This document shows positions 1-12,348 of a stretch of 64,000 nucleotides of DNA, piece by piece; within the stretch, counting starts at the first letter, position 1; every line of letters starts with the position of its first letter. Source of the DNA: Stromatinia cepivora (taxonomy: Eukaryota > Ascomycota > Leotiomycetes > Helotiales > Sclerotiniaceae); NCBI GenBank assembly GCA_014898415.1, contig RCTD01000013.1, forward strand, positions 1,488,001 through 1,552,000, in the 5' to 3' direction. The notes beneath the pieces were generated by a model, which was not told where the DNA came from, did no database searches, and worked only from the letters and a program-made list of their open reading frames with translations. Position numbers and translations under genes: made by a program.

Positions 1-1510
1 AGCGCCAAGAATTTGTTCTCTACCAATCCATCCATCTTCATCCATAAGATTGAACCAGCTTCTAACAATCTCGAGAGTAAGATCAATATCCCAATCAGCA
101 ATCGGAAGAAGATGGAATCCTTCATCCCAGAGAAATCCTCTTGGGAAAAATGGTCGAGATGGAACAGTAGTGAAAAGCTCTGATGGGCCTTCAAGTTTTT
201 CCTGTCTTCTTCCTCTTGCCTCTGCAGCTTCTTCCCAAAATCCCTCGTTATTTTCCTCATATTCCTCAGCATATGAACGATCAACAACCGAATCTCCATG
301 GAAATATCCAAGACCACCAATCAAGTTTGAGAACATATGACTTGAAAATCTTTGAAGACTTTCAATATCAAAAGGAGGTTGCAAATCAAACGTAGAGATG
401 AATCTTTCGAAAAAGGATTTATTGTTCTCTCCAATCAATTTAGAGATTTCTTGACTGGAAAGTCCCTTAGCTGCTGATGCGCTGTTAAAGATGATGTCGA
501 ATTCGAAATCTCCCTCGAATACTTTCTGAACCAAGTGAAAGTTTCCTTCATCTGGTGCATGTTTAACTGTGTAGATCTGATATGGAGGAGGGGCATTTTC
601 TTCTCCGTATGTTGCAAGATATTCATCGATTTGCTCCTTCAACTTGCTAAACAAATGAGGTTTGGCAGCCCACAATAACTTTTCGTCAAGTGTGAGAGAG
701 TGAACAAGAGTCCTATCCAATGGCTTCTCTTTATATGAAGGATGTTCAGAAGCAGGATGGAAACCTCGACCGGTTGTTACAGTAACCTTATATTCGCCCA
801 ACCCGTCGGAATCTCCATTGAAATTTACTTCTCCCTCAAATCCAAGATCATCATCCTCATTTGCAACTGTCAAACTTCCAAGCCCTTCTAGAGAAGCATA
901 GAAAATCATTGTTGTCTTCAAATCTGCTGGCGAGCCATCCCTAACTTTACCCCTCACTCGCGTAGCCCAGTTTCCACCATGTTTACCACCAGGGGATTTG
1001 ATGAAGAAGGTTGTGATATCAATGCCATTGCTCTCATCATGCATAGTCTGCTTTCCACCATTTCGAGCATCAAATTCCTCCCAACCATAACCCCTCATGC
1101 CATCACCTTGCTCGCAAGTATGTCTGAAGTCTAGGGATTATAAAGTTAGCCATGACCAACCGATTTCAATACTTGCCATTATAGTGACAGTGGTGTAGCT
1201 CCCCGCACACCCAACCCCCAAAACCCCATAGTTATTCCATAGAAAAGAGCTTACTATGCTGAACATCTACGAAATTATCAACCTTCGCCCACATCAAACC
1301 ACCCGTAAAACTCTTCGGTATCCTCGGCCTAACACCAAAATAAAGATTCGGTTTATAAGGACCCCATAACAAAGTACTATTCTGAGCTCTCGCTATTTCT
1401 GTCGTAACGATTCCCACATCTTGAGCCTCAGCCGCGTGTGCAGGATTGCCGAACAACGAAAGTGCTGCTACCAGAGCGGCAACTGGCAGACGCAAATGGA
1501 GGGGCGTCAT
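1..1510 (-). CDS. CWH41: Mannosyl-oligosaccharide glucosidase (ER glucosidase I, GH63), 5' part, truncated by window edge
   Basis: ER glucosidase I removes the outermost glucose from Glc3Man9GlcNAc2 on newly glycosylated proteins, the first trimming step of N-glycan processing in the ER lumen. Two exons are visible: 1510..1255 and 1130..1, continuing past the window start. The intron 1254..1131 has a GTAAGC donor and a CCCTAG acceptor and joins in frame to give VQHNFRHTCEQ. The N-terminus is a hydrophobic signal or anchor segment ending near NPAHA, followed by the family motif LLWGPYKPNLYFGVRPRIPKS. Further on are GYGWEEFDARNGGKQ and, near the window edge, RPFFPRGFLWDEGFHLLP and DEDGWIGREQILG, the conserved catalytic-domain region of GH63. 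About 462 residues are present; the family usually exceeds 800. Start chosen at the first ATG before the signal segment. Identity is confident; the 3' half is not in the window. Confidence 0.93.
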
Positions 1511-2015
1511 ATTTCCCCAATTTGTGAAGAAGAGAAGTTAAGTTCCAGAATTTTAATCTGAACACTTAACATATGGAAAAAGAAAAGGATTTTTGAGGAG
1601 GAATTGGTGGAATCTCTTCTCAAAGAACACCGTTGCGAATTTGTGGATAGATTGCGTTTCGATCAGCCTGTAGCGCAAGGCTGCAGGGAAGGCTTCAAGG
1701 TTCAACATCATTATTGGTCAAAATATACAGAGCACGGTTAGAAACACGGGCCGAGAGTAATGGATAAATTGAATTATGTTTCCGGCAATCGGGAAAATGT
1801 TCCTGGGTATTTATCCTCTTCCTAATGGAAAATCGCTCAAAAATCTTAATAAATAAGGAAGATAACTCTCCGGATATCATGTGGTCTTGCAAGATGCCAA
1901 TCCGCCAACTGCAATCCACTAATCTGCCAACCTGTACAGCTTTCCCCTCCTTAAACATGTAACCCCTCACCTGCCCAGTCTACCATAACATATTCTTACG
2001 CTCCACTCCGTTCAA
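1511..2015. other. Intergenic: glucosidase I upstream region and SNRNP27 3' flank
   Basis: No supported gene. One minus-strand open frame of 91 codons (1695-1970) shows no recognisable motif and is probably chance. The part next to 1510 should hold the glucosidase I promoter, but I see no clear TATA box. Confidence 0.5.
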
Positions 2016-3044
2016 TTAATCCCTACTTGGACTCAGAGGTCTATTGAATCCTCCAACCCGATTCATGTATTGTCGATACTCTGTCTTCTTCTCCTTCCGC
2101 ACAGCACTAACATTATTTCCCGGCACCTGCTTGTTTTGCGTAGTTCCGAATCCTCCAAACCCCATCATTGCTTGCATAGCAGCCATTCCATCATCCTCAA
2201 CCACAATATCATCGTCCTCTTCCTCTTCCTCTTCTTCAATCTTCTTCTTGGGTTGTGATTTCCTCTTCTTGTTTCCACCATCAATATCCATCCGATCGTG
2301 ATCTTGACCTGTAGTTGTGTGACCAGCCCCGATGCTGAAGCTTACTGGTTGCGGAGTAATTCGATCATCCGTATATTCGCCCCTCCGTGAAGTCTCATCG
2401 CTACTTCTATCTTTCCTGTAATCTCGCTCATCATCGCGCCGCGGACTCCTCGACCTTGCTCGTTCACTTGACTTCTCTCCTGGTGATCGCTCATTGTCTT
2501 GATTATTAGACAGGGTTCTGATTGAAAGTATTGATGTTCCATCCTGCTCTGAATCTAGTGAAAACATACCTTTTCTACCATTTCTATCCTCATCCTTCTC
2601 TCGAGATTGTCGAATATCCTCTTTGCCAATGTTAGGTCTGCCTCTCAATGCAAACACCGTCTGCGAAAGCGCATCTGGCATAAACTCACCTCTGGTCCTA
2701 TCTGGCACATCTGTTCGGTGACCATCTTTTCTACCTGATCTCTCATTATTCCTCTCTTGATAGTCCCTATTTCTGTCATTGTCGCGCCCACCTCGATCAT
2801 CTCTCCGGCTCCCACGGTCTCGTTCTCGATCCCTATCCCTGTATGAACTGCGTCTATGATCCCTTGAGTCGCGCGGTGACCTACTTCTATCTCTACGACT
2901 GCGGTCATGATTGCGATTTCTATCGTCACGTCGATCTCCTCGATAATTTTTCTCATCTCGGTCTCGAGCAGGACCATGCTTTTCACTTTCCTCCCACATC
3001 TTTGTACTATCAGGACGTTGTCTTCTCCTGGGCGGTTCTGCCAT
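2016..3044 (-). CDS. SNRNP27: U4/U6.U5 tri-snRNP-associated 27 kDa protein homologue (SNRNP27 family), RS/RD-rich
   Basis: Single-exon gene of 342 residues. Residues ~1-130 are dominated by Arg/Asp/Ser dipeptides (RDRDEKNYRGDRRDDR and similar), the RS-like domain of splicing factors. The middle is low complexity, with an acidic run (EEEEEEEDDDIVVEDDG) at ~265-285. The last ~55 residues carry the diagnostic part: MMGFGGFGTT, then KKTEYRQYMNRVGGFNRPL, which matches the conserved C-terminal block of the human tri-snRNP 27K protein. The human protein is about 155 aa, so this one is longer because of the RS-rich N-terminus. Expected role: nuclear pre-mRNA splicing as part of the tri-snRNP. The start has a good context (AAAATGG). 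An E-box CACGTG lies at 3202-3207, about 160 bp upstream. The call rests on the C-terminal block; the rest could belong to any RS protein. Confidence 0.88.
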   Translation of the reverse strand: MAEPPRRRQRPDSTKMWEESEKHGPARDRDEKNYRGDRRDDRNRNHDRSRRDRSRSPRDSRDHRRSSYRDRDRERDRGSRRDDRGGRDNDRNRDYQERNNERSGRKDGHRTDVPDRTRGEFMPDALSQTVFALRGRPNIGKEDIRQSREKDEDRNGRKGMFSLDSEQDGTSILSIRTLSNNQDNERSPGEKSSERARSRSPRRDDERDYRKDRSSDETSRRGEYTDDRITPQPVSFSIGAGHTTTGQDHDRMDIDGGNKKRKSQPKKKIEEEEEEEDDDIVVEDDGMAAMQAMMGFGGFGTTQNKQVPGNNVSAVRKEKKTEYRQYMNRVGGFNRPLSPSRD

Positions 3045-4151
3045 TTTGAATTGTTCTTGTTGTAATAGATTTGTTATTGTTAATTGTTTTTTTATAAATA
3101 AATAAAAATTGAAAAGTCGAGGGAGCTCTTATAGAAGCTATGAACATGCACAGAACCGTATCACCGTATTAGCTCGGAACAATTTCCTACTGGTCAAAGG
3201 TCACGTGAAACAATCTTCCAAAAGTATTGTTGCACATCTGAGGCACCCATTAACTTTCCTAATTAACGCTAGATTTTTGATTTGAAAATAGAAATAGAAT
3301 CCTGAACGTTTCCTGATGCCAAATAATAAGTTTTCGGGCGATTTGAAAGAGATTTGAAGGAGTTGCAAAACTCGAATTTCTGACGACTTGTCTGAAGTTC
3401 TTCAAACTTTTTTGGTTTACGTGCGGAAGATATTCCGCGAAAAGATTTGATGATGTTGTAATTGAGTGAATTTCTCGTTCAAATGGGGAAAAGCACTATT
3501 GATAGAGTTATCTCTCAAGGTAAAAAGCGGGTTGAGGAAGTTGAAGTGAATATCTATCTACCTCGGCATGCTCAATCTGAATATTCAACTCTCATCCCAT
3601 CTCATCAGTCACCATATTATCACCACAAGTCAAACAATCTTGAATTCTCAATAATGCTTGTGTAGGAAATATCTGAAACTTGATTTAAGAGAAGTGCTCC
3701 GAGGTGCCCACTTAAATTCACCATGAAAAGATCACCACGATACAACCTACAGTGCAGTATTACCACAATCATCGACTTTCACTTCCTCCCGCCTCAAGCA
3801 TCACTCACCTACCTTAAGATCCCTCCAATATCTGACTTCAGAACATGGTAATATAAATACCCATACTATCAACACAGATTCTAGCTTTGTATTTCTATAT
3901 TTCTCAAATGTATTCTTAATTATGATCACCGACTGAAACCATACTACGTGCACCTATGTCATATGATATACTCATCGAGGAACTGGGTGATAAACAAATC
4001 TATTATTCTAAATTCTATTTCGTGTTTGCCTCACACTCATACCATGGCTATGCTATTCAAAAGATTACCCTCTTCCGTTTCTCTATTCCAGGCACAGCTA
4101 CATCTACAAAATAATAAGGAACTAATTCCACACACATTACAACCTTCCTAC
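3045..4151. other. Intergenic: SNRNP27 promoter and GPI13 3' flank
   Basis: No supported gene. A plus-strand open frame at 3462-3665 is short and featureless. The interval holds the SNRNP27 upstream region, including a CACGTG palindrome at 3202-3207, and the 3' flank of GPI13. Confidence 0.5.
3202..3207. promoter_or_regulatory. CACGTG E-box upstream of SNRNP27
   Basis: Perfect palindrome CACGTG about 160 bp upstream of the SNRNP27 start, inside GGTCACGTGAAAC. This is the core site of bHLH proteins such as Cbf1. Function is inferred from the motif and position only. Confidence 0.35.
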
Positions 4152-7100
4152 TCAAGGCCAGCCAAACACACTCCACACACTACTCACATTCCCTCTAGTT
4201 CCCAGTAGCACAACCGTCAAACCTACCAGATCCACAACCCCCAACACCGTACCCGCCATCATGAACTTCGGACTGAAAATGCGATACAGCATAAGATGTC
4301 TTCTCAACCAGCCAGCCCACATTGTAGTTGCTAATGCCATAACCGCGTAATAGAGAATATGCCATGCCAAAGCAGCAGTGACTGCTTTCAAGAGTCCCCT
4401 TTTCTTTGGTTGTTGCTTCCAGAAGACAATGAGAGGGACTGCGGTTGCGGCAAGGATTTGAGGGCCAAACGAATTAAGAGCGACGAGGATTGGAGACCAA
4501 GGGTAGCGGATTGTGTGAAGGGGAATGAAAGCAGATTCCCATTGGATAGAGGAAAGAGTGGCTTGATGGCCAGTTTTGAAAAAGTGGAAGGAGCCGAGGA
4601 TGGCGAGCATGATAGGTCCGATGGGGGAGTTGGTCAAGGAGTTGAGATCGAGGAATTCCACGAGAGAAAGGATTTGAAGAGACATGAGAGAGAGGGCACC
4701 AAAGCCCACGGGTTTCTGGACCATGAGAACGGCTAAAAGTACGTTGGTTATGAGGAGGAAGTATCGAGCACCATGAGTATTGCCATAACCAAGGATCATA
4801 ACGCGTGTACCTTGTTGTTTGGGGGCTCCGGCAGGTGCAAGATCACCAAGTGCGACAGTGCCAATGGCAATGCACGGTGGTGCAAAATTGAATGCAATAG
4901 TTCCAGCACCGATAGCCATGGCAAGAACTGTCTGAGAAATTGGTACTCGCATAGCTTTCAAGGCACCTTCGTTCAAGTTAGGGAACCAATTCCCATCATC
5001 AGCGGCATCTAAAGTCCAAAATGTAGCAATGAGGAAAAGCCCGAATCTGAAAGCTCCACCAATCCAGGCCGGTGCAAAACCTTCATAGGAAAGGCTGGTT
5101 GCGTAGTAAGCTTTGATGAATGCAGGTAAGGCGAATGCGAAGAAGAATGGAATGAGTAATTGCCAAGGAGCGGAAGTAGAGGACGTGGCAGAGGCATAGT
5201 ATGTAGACCTGCAGTAAGGCATCTGTTCTTCTCTGCACAACTTAGAGTATGAGGCAACCCAGGCAAGACCAATGAATACAAGGGAGTGGTATACTCCCAG
5301 GGTGCGACTGCGTAATTCCGATTGTCTAAGCGAAGAAACAACACCAGCTACTCCGAAAGTTGTGATGAAAAACAACAAGATCGAGTCTTCCCAGATAGTA
5401 TAGGAATTAGATGCAAAGCCAATCGACTGACTAACAGTGAAGATGACTGCCAACCAACCCCAAAATGTAGTTGGGAAGGGATTACCAATTTTCATCAATG
5501 AAAGAAGAGCTCCAATGAGTCCTCCAATGACAGCACCATTTGCAGTCAATTCCACGATTTGCCCTTCGATTACATCTTCCAAAATAGTGGCTTTCATGGT
5601 CCAGAGTGATAGTCCCACAGCTGCACCAACTGCTGAAGCCAAAGAAATCGAAAAGAGCAAGTTTGGATTGATTTCCTCATCTCCAAGAGATCTCTCTCCT
5701 TTTGCGACGGCTTCGAGTTCCAATTTGGCTTGAGCTTCGTCTAGCTCCGCTGATTCGGGTTCATTGCCATCACTGGCATTGCTATTGGCATAGAGGACCA
5801 AAGCAAGCACGCTAGCAGCAAGAATGCAAATACCCAAGATCATACTAGGAACATCAAATCGTGCCCAGAGGTCTCGACAAATTCGCAAAGTCTCTGTTTG
5901 ATAGGCAGAGAATGCATAATAAACTTCCGTAGACTTTTGAGCTGATTTAGAACTTAGAGTCTGCTCAGCTGTCAACCAAAGAGCAGATGGGGAACCATCA
6001 ATAGTGCTCTCATCAATGCCCCTGGCAGCAAAGTATGCAGCTTGGTATCTCTTAATACCAGCAGCTGTCATTCTAGCTACATTTGCCAAGTTTTCCAACG
6101 CGTTACCTTTCTTGCCCGCAAAAGCCTCCTCGATAGGCTTTCCGAGGTTATTGAAAGGAATTGGCAAACCTAAGAGCAGTGCAAGTGTTGGCACTAAGTC
6201 GATTTGATTGACTGGTCGTGTCTTTGCATTTTGTGGAGGCGTCACAAAAGCTGGATCGGTGCGACCGAATATTCCCTTTTTAGAATACATCCATAATGCA
6301 GCTTCCACTTCATCATCGCTCTCTCCTCCATGATCGCCTTTACCATCCATGCCATGGTCCCCCATGATAACCAACAAGGTATCATCATCAAGGTTCTCCA
6401 CGAGTCTTCTAATCAAAATATCCATCTGTTGTAACTTGCTTGTCATGGCCGGATGATTTGGTCCATATCTATGTCCCGCATGATCAACACCCAAGTAGTG
6501 TGCAAACATAACGTCCCACTCGGCTTTCTTCCCCTTCTCAAGCAGTGGCATAATATGTTCAGTAACACCATTATCTACCGTATGCAAATCCCAAACATTG
6601 AGAGAATCATATGCGCGACTGATATTCGGTTCAAAGTATCCAGGGAATAGCGCAGTCCATGTATCATCACCAAGATGTACAATCTTTTTACCAGCATCTT
6701 TCAATTGGCCCAAAAGATTGTCCTCTTCAATGGCGGTGCCCGCGAAGTTTGACCCCGCATCTACAAATGTTGGAAGTGTTCCAGTTGTCAAACCCTTCAA
6801 TCTTTGCAATGTAGTTGTAGGCGGGTCCGCGATGAAAGGCAATAAGAATGCATTATGTGGTTCTCTGCGCGCAGTTTCGTATAAGAATGGTAACGCGTTA
6901 TGAAAAGCCTGCGAATCGTCATCGGGGAATGGTACCGCGAAATCGTAGCGCAATGCATCCACAATCACCACCACAGCCCTATCAAATGTCTTTGGATGCC
7001 AACATCCTCCCTCCGGTGTACCAGCTCCTTTATAATCGACGGTTCTTGCAATCGGTGGTTCAGCACAAGTCGATGATTCTTCTAACACCAACCGCGTGAG

Positions 7101-7458
7101 TAGGAATCCTTTTGTAAAGTAATATATCCCCACGGCGTGCATAACTCTATTCATTAAATTGATTAGCACAATGCCCCTCCAAAGCCCTCCGCAGAAAAAC
7201 TTACGCCAACCAAGCCCACCACCCTCCAACTGCCCACCACTCCCTTCTCCATTTGGCTCTCTTTGCCTCATTTAGCTCATCCTTTTTATCCTTCTTTCTG
7301 GGTACTTTGGGCTGAATTATATTCCCATCCTTATCCAGCTTCTTCCCCTCTCTGATAGCCTGTTCCTGAGCTTCTTTGCGCGCCTTTGCCCTCGCATATT
7401 GTGCCGCGAGTGAGTTATATGAACCAGGCGCTGGCTTGGGATCTACCGTTTTCACCAT
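4152..7458 (-). CDS. GPI13: GPI ethanolamine phosphate transferase 3 (GPI13 / PIG-O)
   Basis: Adds ethanolamine phosphate to the third mannose of the GPI precursor in the ER membrane; this phosphate later links to the protein. Two exons: 7458..7205 and 7146..4152, giving about 1082 aa. The 58-bp intron (7204..7147) has GTAAGT, a CTAATC branch site and AATAG, and joins WWAWLA to VMHAVGIYYFTKGFLLTR, the first membrane segment. A basic cytosolic N-terminus (~80 aa) precedes it. The luminal alkaline-phosphatase-like domain shows VVIVDALRYDF (metal-binding Asp), TTTLQRLKGLTTGTLPTF (the Thr nucleophile should lie here), YLGVDHAGHRYGP and MGDHGMDGKGDHGG. The C-terminal half (~450 to end) is a series of hydrophobic segments. 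The uninterrupted frame also has an ATG at 7271, but it reads through the intron; ATG 7458 (context AACAAAATGG) fits the family better. Identity is confident. Confidence 0.95.
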
Positions 7459-8164
7459 TTTGTTTGAGCTCGCACTTTTTGGCTTGCTCTTGGGTGACGG
7501 TATTATGTTAATTTGGAGGGAAAACCCCCAAAAGATTCTAGGATTTTTCAAATGAATAAATTAAAAGGTAAATGTTTATTAAAAAATATCTTAATCATAA
7601 ATCCATAAATGTAATGTGTAAAGGGTAAAAAGATTGAGGACAAATCACTCAATTGAAAACACAGCGTAGAATAATTGTTGAATGATGATGTGCATGAAGC
7701 TTGGAGATGAGCTATTTTTTTTTGAAGGGTCCCTCGATTGCCGATTCGTTGGAGCTACTTCTAGCTCAGAAAATCCCCATACTTTCTAGAGCGTACTTAT
7801 GTGGCATATCTGCATGTAGCTGTTGGTATGGCAGTCATTTTCATTACGAACCCAAATTTTATTATTTCGAGAAACATATTGAATCATTCAATGCCTGGGA
7901 TGTGAGCACCTTGAAGCAATAATCACAAACTTCACAAGAAACCCGAATTTTGCCGTTAACAACTGATAAAAATTGAACCTTACATCGCTAGCAGATCGCA
8001 TACCCCTAATACTACAAATGATGCCCTAAAAGCATTTGATCGGTCTTATCACACCCCTTCTCTGGCCTTCATTCTTCATATCCATATCCCATCATGTTCC
8101 GCATTCCCTAACCTTTCGCATTCTCTTCAAACTATGACAAAATCCTCGGACGGGCTAGACTCAC
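7459..8164. other. Intergenic: GPI13 upstream region and VPS68 3' flank
   Basis: AT-rich. No supported gene. The plus-strand frame at 7701-7922 has no recognisable domain. Confidence 0.5.
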
Positions 8165-8899
8165 TCAAAGAGCAAGGTTGTAGGAGTATTCATCCTCGAT
8201 ATTCTGTGAGATCCAAAGTACCACCGAACTAAATTATGTTAGCCTTTAAACCCTCATTTTACCCTTTCCATTGTTCAAACCACCCTTTCAACCGAAGTAA
8301 AATGAAAAACTCACCTCAACATCACCCCTGCATTTGCTCCTACATTTGCAAACCCCATTCCCAAAGTAGGCCATTGCGCACCGGGCACCACATACTTCAA
8401 GACCAATACTGTAATACCCCCAGCCAATCCTCCGGCTAAACTAGCAAACCCCAAGAACAACACCACTCTTGCTTTCCACGCGACACCGCTTCCGCTATAG
8501 GAGAAGGAATCTGCGGATAGTCGGGACTTTTCGATAGAGTTTATGATGAGCATACCAAGGGAGGAGAAGATGAGAGGAAGCCAGTCGATGAATGTGATGT
8601 GAATTGGGGGGTCAGATCCATTGAGGGCGGACTTAGACCAGAGGGCTGCATCAAGAAGGATGAAGAATGAGAGAGAGAACTGTTTGAGATATGTTAGTAG
8701 AAGTAATTGTAAGTGATGTAATGTTCAACCGCGAATTGCCGGACTTCTCATCAGGCGGCAATGCCAGAGATGGAAAGCATAAGGGTAAATGATAGGGCCA
8801 TCATACCAAAGCTCCCGAAGCATAAACACCAGCACCTTTCGCCGTAGCACTATTCATCCATTCCGGCTTTCTGAATTTCCAAAGACGTTCTTCCGACAT
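8165..8899 (-). CDS. VPS68: VPS68 / TMEM50 (UPF0220) family membrane protein
   Basis: Three exons: 8899..8807, 8679..8315 and 8228..8165, coding about 173 aa. Intron 8806..8680 has GTATGA, a canonical CTACTAAC branch site and AACAG. Intron 8314..8229 has GTGAGT and a TTTAG acceptor. The frame runs cleanly through both joins. The product starts MSEERLWKFRKPEWMNS. It contains GVYASGALFSLSFFILLD, then SLGMLIINSIEKSRLS and the strongly conserved FSYSGSGVAWKARVVLFLGF. The short last exon supplies LWISQNIEDEYSYNLAL, the family C-terminal signature. Four hydrophobic segments are evident. Yeast Vps68 works with Vps55 in endosome-to-vacuole traffic; the same role is inferred here. Confidence 0.93.
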
Positions 8900-9202
8900 T
8901 GTTACTTGCGAATCTGCGACCGTACGATGCCGATAATCTGTGATTTGACCGTTGTCTTATCACAAGTTCCTCTCAGCCTCCCCTAAATATATCCTTCTAC
9001 GCACAATTTCGTACTTTATTCTCGGCAGGCGACACGCCTCGCTTTGTTGTGCAGCTAATTTGAAATCGTAGATAGATATTGTAGTTGGCGTTGCGATATG
9101 ATTTGATAGCTTCTTGTTTCCAAGTCAAGCATGTCTTGCGCAATGGGTAGCTTCAGCCAAGCCCGCTAAAACCGCGCGCTAATATTGCAGGAGAATAACA
9201 AT

Positions 9203-9208
9203 CACGTG
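9203..9208. promoter_or_regulatory. CACGTG E-box in the VPS68 upstream region
   Basis: Perfect CACGTG about 300 bp upstream of the VPS68 start. Motif-level evidence only. Confidence 0.3.
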
Positions 9209-11754
9209 TCATGGTTGTATGTACTCCGTATGGAATGAGTTTGGAATAATTTCTGTATTTGGACATTGGGTGCTTTTACTGAGCTCCCCCTGGTTTCTAC
9301 TGAATCTAGGTACTTTTGAATCTCGAATCTCGAATCCTTGGTATGGTTGTAGTCTGGAAAGCGCATCTATCTACCAGGTATACTTTCGAATTCAGCATAC
9401 CAAAAAGTAGGAGTATTACATTTAAATTGTTCTCTCTATTCTCGATCAGACGTCAAAAGGTAACAGCTCAACTACCAATATCTCGAAGAGGATACAAATG
9501 TTGGCGATAGTTCACTTCAAATACAAATGTAAATATTTGGCCTCTACCCATTGCAGTTTCCACCCTCGCCATTTCGTAGATGTATCTCTCCCAACACATC
9601 TTTCCATCTCACTCGCTCTATTGATTGCGAATGCTCAATAGTAATCTCTCTTCCGTCGTATCGTGGGACTGGGGAGGATATCCTAGGACTGCAAGAGGAA
9701 GTTGAGATACTAGAATCAGAAAGCTCCATGGAAAAAAACAGCACTTTAGATTTCTCCATTGTCTTGCTGCTCCAGGAAGAGGCTATATAAACAAATGTCA
9801 CAGAATAGAACCGCAGTAAGCATTTCTCTAGCATAATAAGCTTTTGGACGACAAGATTGGAATGGACATTCTAGGTAAAGTACTAGTCGAGAGCGATTTT
9901 TATAGCACATCCAGAGGTATAATTTCAACCAAGAGCCTAACCTCTTCCATGGCCTGCACCTCAATTGATTATTTCGAAAAACTTTTTGTTCATATAAATC
10001 TAGCAATGAAACAAAACAACTAAAACATACAAAATCGTCGCAGGGCTTATCCCACCAGCCTCACGAGTCACCAGCCCTTCTTGCCCTCAAATACTGATTT
10101 GCGCCTCCAGGCGCCTTTGTGTCGTAGAAATAGAGCGGTTATTTCTAACGTCCAATGTTTTCCCCCAGCCAAACCCAACCATCCCGTGCAACCCCACGGT
10201 CGTTTCGGAGGTTCACTCGCCAAGCATTTTAGGGGCAGGAGTTTTGATTGATCGCTGTTAGATCATTGGATGCTATAATATCACATACGTGATTGTGCTT
10301 GCTCAACGCTCAAGATGTAAGTTTATGGTGAGCTAATGTATAGTTATGAAACTTTGAAACGGGGCGCGAGGTTAAATATCGAACTTGGATTTCGAGGTTT
10401 GGGGATGAAGAAGTTGATGAGAGGAATGGCTTAAGGAGTGTTCAGAACCATGGCTGTATGTGTATTGCTACGCCGCCAACTGTTGCTAGCATGTTATCTC
10501 GTACTTGCTTGCACTCAGCCCTGAAGATGTCTTTTGTTTTTTGTTTCGCGTGGTGTGGTACTCTGTATACCTGGGGTTAAGGTTAAGATTGATCAACGGT
10601 GTTGTGATGCCTCAATTCTTGATTTTGATAGCCGGCAAATATCTGATATACGATTCGTCAAGCATAATTTGGAGTCGTGATGAAGTCACCAAAATTATTA
10701 TGTTGACGTGACCTCTGTCCTTATATATGAATATAATCCCGGTTACATAAAATTCCCCTTTTTCGGAAATAAAATAAGAGTTGAGAGGAAAACTCAAAAA
10801 TGATACTCAGGAGTTAGGGATTCAGGGAGTGATTCAAGCGAAATTTGATGGAAAGACGAAATGGACATCTGGAATCATATTCGGGGCAGAGCAATACCAA
10901 TTTTGACTTGAAGGATTCCTAGAATATCATATATAAAGACGGTATGATATTTGATTGATTGGTAGTGTATCTGAGAATAGTTATCAGAAAATATTCTCAG
11001 GAATTTCATGTATAAACTGGTGGCGGAGCTTACATATGAATCAGAACTTCAATTATTAGAATACCAAGTACGTAGGTTAAATGTTTAATCCATCTGACTA
11101 TTCATGTTGTTCCCTACTCTTCTTGTCTCTAATGGGACGATATCCATCAAATATAATCCGATTAAGCCAATCTCAGAAGGGTACTAATCTGCAGTCATCA
11201 TAACATCACCAACAATAACAACATATCCATCTAGCTGGCAAGCTGAGTGATTCAATACGTACCTGATAGACTAACAAATAGAAGAAAACATTCCCCAGAG
11301 ATTAAAAATTGTAAGTTAAAGTAGCTAGGTATCAAATGCATCAAACATCAAATGCACCTCTTTTTGCCTTCATTCCCATCACATATAACACAACATAGAG
11401 GGATTTCACCGCTTATGTATGTTCCTTGGCTGCTTTGAAACGATGGATAAGATTGGATCATAAACTCGGTCTGATGTCTATCTACCAGTACTGGCACTCC
11501 ATAGACAATTTAAACAACCAGTCAAATAGATGATTCACTAGAATGAACTGTGCTGCTTTTCTACTCAGCTATTTATTATCTATGATGAAGGCATAATTTT
11601 AATAAGGGGAATATTTTAATAACCATTAGGTTATCTACTTACCGAGTAAATGCAATACAACTACCTACCACCCATACCATACCTCTTATGAATTAAATGA
11701 ATCTTCTCTACCATATTCTTCTTCTAGCCCTCCAGTCCTAGTCATTCTAGTCCT

Positions 11755-11858
11755 TCTAGTCCCTCCTTAATTCTTCTCCTCCTTCTCCTTCTCCTTCTTC
11801 TTCTTCTCCTCCTCCTCCTCCTCCTCCTCCTTCTTCTTCTTCCTCTCTCCTTTTCTTA
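11755..11858 (+). promoter_or_regulatory. CT-rich tract upstream of KNR4
   Basis: A run of CTT/CTC triplets about 500-600 bp upstream of the KNR4 ATG. Pyrimidine tracts ahead of the transcription start are common in filamentous fungal promoters. The role is inferred; the tract is also a microsatellite of CTC and CTT units. Confidence 0.45.
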
Positions 11859-12348
11859 TAAATTCGACACTTATCGCGCTCACTCATTCATTATCGACAC
11901 TTTTTTCCAGATCCACACAAATTTCCGCTAATTACTCTCTATTGATCTTCGGATTGGAGGGATTGATTGATAAACTCACGTACCAGGCACAGGCTGGTTC
12001 AGGGAAGGAAGTAAATACTACTTAAGTCTACCTAGTAGCAGTAGCTAGTAAAGTGGCTCGTGGTACAGACACCAAAATTCAGGGCAATCGAACGCGATTT
12101 GATAAAGCTTGAAACCTTTTCACGCCTACCTAATCACTCAAATCACTTGTTCTCCTTAAAACAATTTCTCTCGAATTATTATCTTACTCACCCCCCAAAA
12201 CGGCGCATAACCTCAATTTCAACATCAAAACAAAATAAAAACAAATACTACCATTCTGGAGGTTCTACAATCAACAACTATTGGAATTGTGGAAGTTTTA
12301 TCTCATAACTTGAAAGTATTTGCAATAATAGTTGAATAATTGCCAGCC

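Larger units (their letters stand above)
8900..12348. other. Long gene-free interval between divergent VPS68 and KNR4
   Basis: About 3.4 kb with no supported coding region. A minus-strand frame of 96 codons (9544-9834) and a few shorter ones show no domain or good codon pattern. I saw no tRNA-like A/B box pair. It contains a CACGTG at 9203-9208 and a long pyrimidine tract at about 11755-11858, likely part of the KNR4 promoter or leader. A long untranslated leader or a noncoding transcript cannot be excluded. Confidence 0.5.

Noticed and set aside
1695..1970. 91-codon minus-strand frame as a gene
   Set aside because: No recognisable motif, and it sits in the flank of two well-defined genes.
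5009..5344. Frames opposite GPI13 on the same and opposite strands
   Set aside because: Shadows of a long, motif-bearing reading frame.
7147..7271. GPI13 start at ATG 7271
   Set aside because: That frame is read through a 58-bp intron; the spliced form from 7458 gives a better N-terminus and first membrane segment.
9544..9834. 96-codon minus-strand frame as a gene
   Set aside because: Ser-rich without a domain; an overlapping plus-strand frame is equally open. Not supportable alone.
10040..10200. Possible tRNA or structured RNA in the VPS68-KNR4 gap
   Set aside because: No A/B box pair or acceptor stem could be found by eye here, nor in the other intergenic stretches.
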